Positions 15,209-20,993 of a DNA stretch of 20,993 bases are shown in pieces. A program made the translations under genes and the position numbers. The notes under the pieces were generated by a model, which did no database searches, was not told the DNA's origin, and saw only the letters and a program-made list of their open reading frames with translations. Every line of letters begins with the position of its first letter. Position 1 is the first letter of the stretch. This DNA comes from an uncultured Planctomycetales bacterium. Its GTDB lineage: Bacteria > Planctomycetota > Planctomycetia > Isosphaerales > Isosphaeraceae. The stretch spans positions 1-20,993 of the forward strand of contig CALCIB010000057.1 in the NCBI GenBank assembly GCA_937907525.1, written 5' to 3'.

Positions 15209-18200
15209 GTGCTCAAGAAACTCTCCAAGATGGCGATGGTCCTGGGCCTGCTGGCGCTCGCGCACCTGGTCTACGCCCAGGGCTTCGACCGACTGGTCGC
15301 GCGGCTGCGGGCCGCCCGCGCCGTCGGCGCGGTGGAGTTCGCCGTCCACGACTCGGCGAGCAAGGCCAAGGTCAAGCGGCTCGCCGCCGAGTCGTTCGGC
15401 CCCGACCACTGGACCGGATCCGACGACGTCTACAACTACCTGGTCCCCTCCAAGGGCCTGGTCCTCTTCGCCGCGCGGCTGGAGCGCGTCATCGAGCGCG
15501 ACGGGGTCAAGTTCGACGGCAAGCGGCTGGAGGTCGACCCCGCCGCGGTCATCCTCCAGTCCCCCAAGGGGGGCGACCGCCGGACCCTCACCAGCAAGAA
15601 GGCCGTCATCGACTTCAACAAGCCGTTCGGCATCGACCTGAAGGGGGACTCCGAGCCCCTGAGCGTCGTCCGCGCCGTCCTGGAGCGCGACGTCCTGGTC
15701 CGCGACGACCGCGGCACCCCCGACGACCCCTCCGACGACCTGGTGGTCGGACCCATCAATCGGGTCGAATACGACGGCGTCAAGCAGGTGATCCGAAGCG
15801 AATCCGACGTCGTCCTGGTCGACCGCGGGCTGCGCGTCACCGGGACCGGCCTTGAGATCCAGCTCTCCACCAAGCCCTCCGACCCGGGCGCGAAGGGGGG
15901 GCCGGGGATCGAGGGGGCGTCGCGGATCACCCTGTTCAAGAACGTCCGCGCCACCTTCCTGGACGTCGGCGGCGGCAACGTGCTGCCGGACATCGGCGGC
16001 GGCGTGAAGCCCGACGGCGGCAAGAACGCCAAGGGGGATCCGGTCCCGCTGGACGTCCAGTGCCAGGGGCCGCTCGTCGTCGAACTGCCGCGCAAGCCGG
16101 AGACGCCCCGGGTGGGCCCCCCCGAGCCGCCGCGGCCGACCGCCGTCGAGTTCCGGGCCAACGTCGTCGTCCGCCGCGGCAAGCTCGACGAACTCCCCGA
16201 CCAGATCGACTGCGACACCCTCCATCTGACCCTCCTCCCCGCCGAGTCCAAGGCCCCCGTCGAGACGACGGTCGTCGCCGAGGCCGAGCCCCCGGCCGAA
16301 ACCGAGGCCGAGTCGACCGCCCCCGGCGGGCTGCAACTGCGCCGGGCGCAGTTCAGCGGCCACGCCGTCTGGGTGCAGTCGCCTTCCCAGGGGATCAAGA
16401 TCCGCTGCGTCGAGCTCTTGCATTACGAGGATCCCGCCGCCGGCAAGAAGACCACCGTCCTCAACGGCGGCGGCCCCAAGAAGCTCTGGGTGGAGAAGCG
16501 CGACGTCGCCGCGGCCGGCCAGCCCGACGCCGGCCAGGTCCGCGCGATCACCCATGTCTGGTGCAACGACGCCACCGTCACCGACCAGGGGGGTAAGATC
16601 GCGCTCGTCGCCAACGGCCCCGGCCTGCTGGAGAGCCGCCCCGGCGCCGCCGCCGACGCCCCCCCCCGCGACGTCCCCCCCTCCCGGACGGCCGTCTGGC
16701 GCGACCAACTCTGGCTCCAGGACGAGCCCGCCGCCGAGGGCGTCGAGCCCGGCCGACTCCTCGTCCTCAAGGGCGCTCCGAAGGTCGAGGACCGCGTCGG
16801 CAAGTCGTCGCTGGCCGCCGACGACTTCATCATCGCCCACCTCAACCCGTCGGAGAAGAAGCCCGGACGAACCACCGACGGCCGCGACGTCGTCCCCGCC
16901 GCCTACCTCCAGCCCGATCCGGCCGCGGCATCCGCGCCGAAGCAGGAGGTCCCCAACATCCGAAAGCTGACCGCCCTCAAGAACGTCCACCTGATCGACG
17001 CCGACCACGACTACGGCTTCCGCGACCGCCTGGACGTCGACTTCGTCTCCGGCGCGATCAGCGCCAGCCCCGCCAAGCCCGCGCCCGCCGCGTCGAAGCC
17101 CGCCGCGACCGCCGACGCCCCCGTCCCCGACCCGACGGCCGAAGCCCAACCCGCGCCCGCCGCAAGCCCCAACCCCGAGCAAGCCGCCGCCGCCAAGCCC
17201 GCCGCGCCCCGGACGACCACCACGGCCGATACCGCCGAGGCCACCGTCGCGGTCGGGCCCAAGCCCACCGCCGAGGGCGACGCGAAGGCCGAGGGCGAGT
17301 CGGGTTACGAGGCGCGCCGCGTCGTGATGCGGGGTTCGGTCCGGATTCATCAGGATCCAGGCCCGGGCAAGAAGGTCGGCACCGACGCCAAGGGCGAGTT
17401 GCTGGAGATGCACGCCGCGTCCAAGGGGAAGGCGACGTTCGACCTGTATCACCACGACCCCTACTCGGAGAAGGCCCGCGACGTCGACCCCGCCACCGCC
17501 CCGCCGGCCGTCGTCCGCAACGACCAACTGACCGTCGTCGCCGAGAAAATCCAGGTCGACCAGGATCTCGACCTGATCCGGGCCTACGGTCGCCGCGGCA
17601 AGCTGACCATGCTCGTCGACCGCGCCACCTTCACCGACCGCGCCGAGGGCGCCGCCGACCCCGGCGAGGTCCGCGAGGTCGTCGACGTGAAGCCCAAGCG
17701 TCGCAACGGCAAGGATCTCTCCCCCAAGGTCCCCTTGAACATCACCTGGGTCGACCGGATGGTCTTCGAGGGCGCCTCCCAAGACCCGCTCAAGCGGCCC
17801 GCCGCCAAGATCCAGTTCTTCGGCAAGGCCCGCGCGGAGATGGAGGACGCCCTGCTCTACGGTGACGAGTACCTCACCTTCTACACCGACCGCCCCATCC
17901 CCCTGGCCGACGCCGGCAAGCTCGCTCCCGATCCCAAGCCCGTCGCCGATCTTGCCGAAACCGCCGACGCCCCCGCGCCCAAGCCCGACCTGGCGATGGT
18001 CCAGATCAAGGGCTCGCCGAAACAGGCCGCCCTGGTCGTCTCCCGCAAGGTCCATCCCGAACTCAAGACCGTCGTCAACGCCCAACGCATCGAGGCGCTC
18101 TCGATCGTCTACGACCGGCCCTCCGGGACGTTCAAGGCGGAGGGTCCCGGCGAGGTCCGGCTCTACGACCGCAACGACCCGTCCGGCCCGAACAACGGCC

Positions 18201-18985
18201 TCGACAACGCCACCTTCGCCGAAGGGCCCGGCGTCCGCCCCGTCGCCTACCGTCCCGGCGAGGACGACGAGCCGGCCGACCAGGTCGCCGCCAACCCCGC
18301 CGCCCGCGGCCGCGGCCTCGGCGGTCCTCCCGCCCTCGCCCCGTTGACCCTCACCCAGATCCGGTTCCAGACCGAGATGCGCGGCCGGTTCGGCTCCGGC
18401 AAGGACCGGGACGTCCTCGACCAACGCTGGGCCGAGTTCTACGGCGGCGTCGAGACCCTCCGCGACGTGGTCCAGACCGAGCGCGACCACTTCGACCCCG
18501 ACCGTCCCCCCGCCGGCGCCACCATGTTGACCTCCGACATGCTCCGGGTCATCAACGAGCCTCCCCCGCCGGGCGCGGCGAGGACCTCCAACGGCCGGAC
18601 CTTCCTGAAGGCCTGGGACGACGTCAACATCCGCGCCCGCGACTCGGCCTTGCAGGCCGACGTCGTGACCTACGACTCGCTCAACGACCTGGCGCTGGCC
18701 AAGGGGACCGACGGCCGCGCCGTGCGGGTGATCCAGCAGCGCGGCGTCGGCCAGCCCGGCTCCCCGGGCACGGCCGACGTGGTGCAGCTCAACCCCAGGA
18801 CCGGCGGCCTGGAAGTCAAGAACCCCGGCGTCTGGCGGCTGATCGACGAGCGCACCGGCACGCGGCCGAAGGCCGTCAAGCCCACCCCTCCCGGCGGCGA
18901 GGAGAAGCCCAAGGAGAAGAAGAAGCCGTTCCGACCCCCGACCAACCCGGTCGAGCGTCGCGGCTTCTCCGGCTCCGGCCGCTGA
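15209..18985 (+). CDS. Giant exported protein with LptC/LptA (OstA)-like segments
   Basis: This 1258-residue product starts with an N-terminal signal or membrane anchor (MLKKLSKMAMVLGLLALAHL). Several segments have the beta-strand pattern of LptA/LptC/OstA jellyroll repeats. They include LTSKKAVIDFNKPF near 127 leading to SESDVVLVDRGLRVTGTGLE near 197-216; VEFRANVVVRRG ... DQIDCDTLHLTLLP at 311-346; VVAEKIQVDQDLDLIRAYGR near 775-795; and FLKAWDDVNIRARDSALQAD near 1131-1150. An Ala/Pro-rich linker at about 617-697 and a Lys/Pro tail suggest a spacer and a disordered end. Its position directly after kdsD-kdsC equals that of lptC-lptA in Proteobacteria. I infer a role in carrying lipopolysaccharide across the periplasm. 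GTG 15209 gives the full signal; ATG 15230 is the alternative. No lptB follows. Confidence 0.8.
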   Translation: MLKKLSKMAMVLGLLALAHLVYAQGFDRLVARLRAARAVGAVEFAVHDSASKAKVKRLAAESFGPDHWTGSDDVYNYLVPSKGLVLFAARLERVIERDGVKFDGKRLEVDPAAVILQSPKGGDRRTLTSKKAVIDFNKPFGIDLKGDSEPLSVVRAVLERDVLVRDDRGTPDDPSDDLVVGPINRVEYDGVKQVIRSESDVVLVDRGLRVTGTGLEIQLSTKPSDPGAKGGPGIEGASRITLFKNVRATFLDVGGGNVLPDIGGGVKPDGGKNAKGDPVPLDVQCQGPLVVELPRKPETPRVGPPEPPRPTAVEFRANVVVRRGKLDELPDQIDCDTLHLTLLPAESKAPVETTVVAEAEPPAETEAESTAPGGLQLRRAQFSGHAVWVQSPSQGIKIRCVELLHYEDPAAGKKTTVLNGGGPKKLWVEKRDVAAAGQPDAGQVRAITHVWCNDATVTDQGGKIALVANGPGLLESRPGAAADAPPRDVPPSRTAVWRDQLWLQDEPAAEGVEPGRLLVLKGAPKVEDRVGKSSLAADDFIIAHLNPSEKKPGRTTDGRDVVPAAYLQPDPAAASAPKQEVPNIRKLTALKNVHLIDADHDYGFRDRLDVDFVSGAISASPAKPAPAASKPAATADAPVPDPTAEAQPAPAASPNPEQAAAAKPAAPRTTTTADTAEATVAVGPKPTAEGDAKAEGESGYEARRVVMRGSVRIHQDPGPGKKVGTDAKGELLEMHAASKGKATFDLYHHDPYSEKARDVDPATAPPAVVRNDQLTVVAEKIQVDQDLDLIRAYGRRGKLTMLVDRATFTDRAEGAADPGEVREVVDVKPKRRNGKDLSPKVPLNITWVDRMVFEGASQDPLKRPAAKIQFFGKARAEMEDALLYGDEYLTFYTDRPIPLADAGKLAPDPKPVADLAETADAPAPKPDLAMVQIKGSPKQAALVVSRKVHPELKTVVNAQRIEALSIVYDRPSGTFKAEGPGEVRLYDRNDPSGPNNGLDNATFAEGPGVRPVAYRPGEDDEPADQVAANPAARGRGLGGPPALAPLTLTQIRFQTEMRGRFGSGKDRDVLDQRWAEFYGGVETLRDVVQTERDHFDPDRPPAGATMLTSDMLRVINEPPPPGAARTSNGRTFLKAWDDVNIRARDSALQADVVTYDSLNDLALAKGTDGRAVRVIQQRGVGQPGSPGTADVVQLNPRTGGLEVKNPGVWRLIDERTGTRPKAVKPTPPGGEEKPKEKKKPFRPPTNPVERRGFSGSGR

Positions 18986-18992
18986 CTTGGCG

Positions 18993-19031
18993 CCGCGATC
19001 CGACCCGTCCGCTTACGCGGTCGGATAGCGG
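18993..19031. terminator. Hairpin between convergent genes
   Basis: A 12-base stem with one mismatch (18993-19004 with 19020-19031) spans the 27-base gap between the giant gene's stop and the aldolase stop, reaching into the last aldolase codons. Being palindromic, it could end transcription from both sides. No T-tracts are visible. Confidence 0.4.
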
Positions 19032-20083
19032 TGGTGCCAGCCCTCGACCGCCCGCGTGCCGGCCAGCTCCTCGGCGGAGAAGCCGTAGCGGGCGAACCAG
19101 GGGGAGCCCTCGGAGCGGACCAGTTCATCGACCCGTTCGATCCGCTTGCGGCCGACCTCCTCCAGGAACCGGGCGCGGGAGTCGGCGTCGTCCTGGTCGA
19201 AGTACTCCTTCCAGAAGGCCCGGCCCCCCAGGACGCCGGAGGCCCCCGCGGCCAGGGCCATCTCCACCTGCGCCAGGTAGTGTTCGAAGTCCACGCCCGC
19301 GGAGAGCAACACCCAGGGCCGCTCGGAGACGCCGTCGAGGGCGTGGAGGGCGTCCTCCAGGCTCTGGTCGGAGTGGCGGTCGAGCGTTCCGGGGAACTCG
19401 GCCTTGTAGACGTCGCAGTAGCGGCTGAGGATCCGGGCCGTCTCGACGACCGTCTCGGCCTTGCGGTCGAGGTACGATTCGTCCTTCTTGGTCTCGCCGG
19501 GAAGCGGGAAGCCCAGGGTCTCCAGCAGCAAGAGCAGGTCGCGCCGGCGGCACTCCTCGTACACCTGTTGCACGAGCGCGAAGTTGGCGTCGGCCGACTC
19601 CGGCTCGGAGGGCTCGAACTGGACCAACAGCTTGACGCCGTCGGCGCCCATGAGTTTGGCCTTCTCGACGCCGAAGCCCGGCTCCATCGTCGCCAGGGGC
19701 GCGCCCTTGGCGCTCATCTGGTACCTGGTGCGCTCCAGCCGGACCAAAAGCCCGGTCTGGGGCGGGACCGCGCCGGAGGCCACCGCCGACCACGCGCCGT
19801 AGTAGGGGTCGAGCAACACCGCCGAGGCGGCCGTCGCCAGCCCCCGAGTCAGCGCGAGCTTGACCTCGACCACCTCCTCATAGGTCGGGGCGCGGTCCTC
19901 GCCGGCGCGTTTGAGCGCGTTGCCGGCCATGTCGACCACGGAGTTGTTCTGGTCCAAGGCCAGCATGGTGAGCGTCCCCGTCGGGTTGCCGATCCGCTGC
20001 AACCCTCGGAGCTTGCCCGGCGTCAATCCCCTGGACGCCAGCGCGAACGCCCCTTGCCGTTTCGATCCGTCCCCGAACGTCAT
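19013..20083 (-). CDS. lacD: LacD-type class I aldolase (tagatose 1,6-bisphosphate aldolase family)
   Basis: Cytoplasmic Schiff-base aldolase that cleaves tagatose 1,6-bisphosphate or a related ketose bisphosphate; the true substrate is open. The 356 residues are slightly longer than typical LacD (about 325). Motifs are GTLTMLALDQNNSVVDMA at 36-53 (Asp44), VLLDPYYGAWSA at 89-100, GADGVKLLVQFEP at 146-158 (Lys151), LLLLETLGFPL at 184-194 (Glu189), CDVYKAEFPGTL at 223-234 with candidate Schiff-base Lys227, and VLLSAGVDFEHYLAQVEMA then GVLGGRAFWKEYF for phosphate binding. ATG 20083 follows GGGAGGAAGG; the longer upstream frame is not homologous. It stands alone and is convergent with the giant gene. 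No other galactose/tagatose pathway genes are nearby, so a role in general sugar-phosphate metabolism or as a second fructose-bisphosphate aldolase is possible. Confidence 0.85.
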   Translation of the reverse strand: MTFGDGSKRQGAFALASRGLTPGKLRGLQRIGNPTGTLTMLALDQNNSVVDMAGNALKRAGEDRAPTYEEVVEVKLALTRGLATAASAVLLDPYYGAWSAVASGAVPPQTGLLVRLERTRYQMSAKGAPLATMEPGFGVEKAKLMGADGVKLLVQFEPSEPESADANFALVQQVYEECRRRDLLLLLETLGFPLPGETKKDESYLDRKAETVVETARILSRYCDVYKAEFPGTLDRHSDQSLEDALHALDGVSERPWVLLSAGVDFEHYLAQVEMALAAGASGVLGGRAFWKEYFDQDDADSRARFLEEVGRKRIERVDELVRSEGSPWFARYGFSAEELAGTRAVEGWHHRYPTA

Positions 20084-20236
20084 GACCCGCCTTCCTCCCG
20101 GTTCGCCGTCGCGACCCCCGACCGCGCCGCAAGCGCGGCCCCCGTCGGCCGCCATTGTAACCGACCGTCCCCCCGAGAACGCCTCCCCGCCGTCGAGAAC
20201 GACCGTCGCCCCCGACGTTCCGAAGCCGGAAGCCCG
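20084..20236. promoter_or_regulatory. Upstream region of the LacD-type gene
   Basis: These 153 bases hold the aldolase ribosome site (GGGAGGAAGG, minus strand, within about 20090-20102) and presumably its promoter. I see no clear promoter hexamers. Beyond 20237 the dispersed repeat begins. Confidence 0.35.
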
Positions 20237-20827
20237 GCGGATGGCTTCGTTCGACGCCGGACCGGGCTTCGCGGTGTCGCTATAAATCGTTGATTACAAT
20301 TAGTTTACGACTCGAAACCTCGTGGGTTCGTTCGTCGTTTTCGAATGCGTTTCTCGATCGCGCCCGCAGCCCTTCGACCGCCTTGTCGATCAAGCGGGTG
20401 ATTGCATTTCCTGGGCCGCGCGGCGCATGCGCTTCCCCATGCCTGTCGCCATCGATCGAATTGTCAAAGACGTGGGAATCGAGCTTTCCCACCATGCAGT
20501 GCCACATAAAGCGGTCGTTGAAAACGCGGGCCGGCGGTTTTTTAAGGAACGAGACCTTGGATATGGCGTAGTGCGAATGAGAATAAGAGTTTGTGGCGAG
20601 TGAAATAGTTCTCCGGCGGTGGGTTTTTTTCTGACCGTCACCGATTTTGGGGAAGGATGGGGAGGCGTCCGGCGTTCCCTCTCCCGGCGGGCATAGGCAT
20701 GACCACAACTTTTCGATTAGGAATTTGGAGAGCATAGGCAAGCTCAATGTCGATGCAGATCGCCTATTCCGTCCCCTCCCCCACCGGGAGCTGACGACCC
20801 GACACTTATCGGATCTCGCATGCGACA
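20237..20827. repeat. Right copy of the dispersed repeat, inverted relative to 1-622
   Basis: The reverse complement of this stretch carries the same ordered blocks as the left end. The outermost 37 bases (20791-20827) are identical to 1-37. Similarity continues through 20690-20760 (left 60-118) and 20633-20652, and the last two blocks (20323-20350 and 20237-20262) keep the same 60-base spacing as on the left. It lacks the hairpin pair inserted in the left copy. It is less GC-rich than the surrounding genes. Confidence 0.7.
20280..20540 (-). other. Possible gene remnant inside the right repeat
   Basis: A minus-strand frame ending at 20280 reads in a protein-like way over its last 80 codons (FNDRFMWHCMVGKLDSHVFD ... 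DKAVEGLRARSRNAFENDER ... KLIVINDL) with GC-rich third positions between about 20340 and 20520. I find no start codon with a ribosome site and no known family. A plus-strand frame (20322-20603) looks equally protein-like, so neither is convincing. Because a matching block occurs in the left repeat copy without this frame, it is best treated as repeat or decayed sequence. Confidence 0.2.
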
Positions 20828-20859
20828 CTCACGCGAGCCGACGCCGAACGGCCTTCTCC

Positions 20860-20993
20860 CCTTGAGGGAGAAGGTGGCCGAAGGCCGGATGAGGGGTGGC
20901 GAAACCGGGAGCCTTTGGAATCCAGGGTCTTCCCCGAGACGCGACGCCGGTCGACCCCTCATCCGGCCCTTCGGGCCACCTTCTCCCTCAAGG
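20860..20993. repeat. Long inverted repeat (hairpin element) at the window end
   Basis: The arm 20860-20897 is the reverse complement of 20954-20993 apart from a one-base length difference on each side of the GAA/TTC loop (GGCC-GAA-GGCC against GGCCC-TTC-GGGCC). Each arm is about 38-40 bases and contains CTTGAGGGAGAAGGTGG. Each arm also has its own internal hairpin, and the spacer is 56 bases. The right arm ends at the window edge, so the unit may extend further. It belongs to the same family as 115-275. Confidence 0.7.

Noticed and set aside
14783..18490. Very long minus-strand open frame (1235 codons) opposite the giant gene
   Set aside because: It is a mirror of a GC-rich gene: composition is Gly/Val/Asp/Leu repeats without motifs or a ribosome site. 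The plus strand has a signal peptide, OstA-like segments and operon context.
20322..20603. Plus-strand 93-codon frame in the right repeat
   Set aside because: Reads plausibly in places but has no ribosome site, competes with an equally plausible minus-strand frame, and overlaps a repeat block present elsewhere without the frame.

Overview
The window is GC-rich bacterial chromosome with very high GC at third codon positions. It most resembles a planctomycete of the Isosphaeraceae type (Paludisphaera/Singulisphaera-like). The grounds are the composition, the mix of exported carbohydrate enzymes with lipid A/KDO genes, long spacers with dispersed hairpin repeats, and the absence of large operons. 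This placement is inference from gene content, not from a marker gene. No rRNA, tRNA, CRISPR array, integrase or transposase was seen.

Layout, left to right. (1) 1-622 is a non-coding dispersed repeat with hairpin units. (2) glgC (minus; ADP-glucose synthesis) is divergent from an exported alkaline phosphatase (plus), followed by a class I fructose-bisphosphate aldolase of the FbaB/DhnA type and a small orphan protein. (3) A minus-strand DUF433/DUF5615 pair looks like a toxin-antitoxin module. (4) A divergent pair of exported glycoside hydrolases, GH5-like (minus) and GH127-like (plus); the GH127 gene is followed after 14 bases by a macro-domain gene. (5) An unusual two-gene cassette has overlapping genes: a small protein with a JAMM/JAB-like HxHP...SxxD motif and a 106-residue partner. 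Its promoter and first 30 codons lie in a 37% GC patch. (6) An exported MsrA and two small membrane-anchored or exported proteins of unknown function, all on minus. (7) kdsD-kdsC followed by a 1258-residue exported protein with LptC/LptA (OstA)-like segments; this order mirrors the proteobacterial kdsD-kdsC-lptC-lptA cluster. (8) A LacD-type aldolase on minus, convergent with the giant gene. (9) A right-hand copy of the dispersed repeat, inverted relative to the left copy, and a further long hairpin at the end.

Functionally, glgC and the two aldolases belong to central carbon and glycogen metabolism. GH5, GH127 and the phosphatase act outside the cytoplasm on polysaccharide and phosphate esters. 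KdsD, KdsC and the giant protein point to KDO synthesis and lipopolysaccharide export, so an outer membrane with LPS is expected. The least explained items are the JAMM-like overlapping pair, the giant OstA-like protein, the orphan at 5501, and the inverted pair of about 600-base repeats that encloses 19.6 kb of otherwise ordinary genes.
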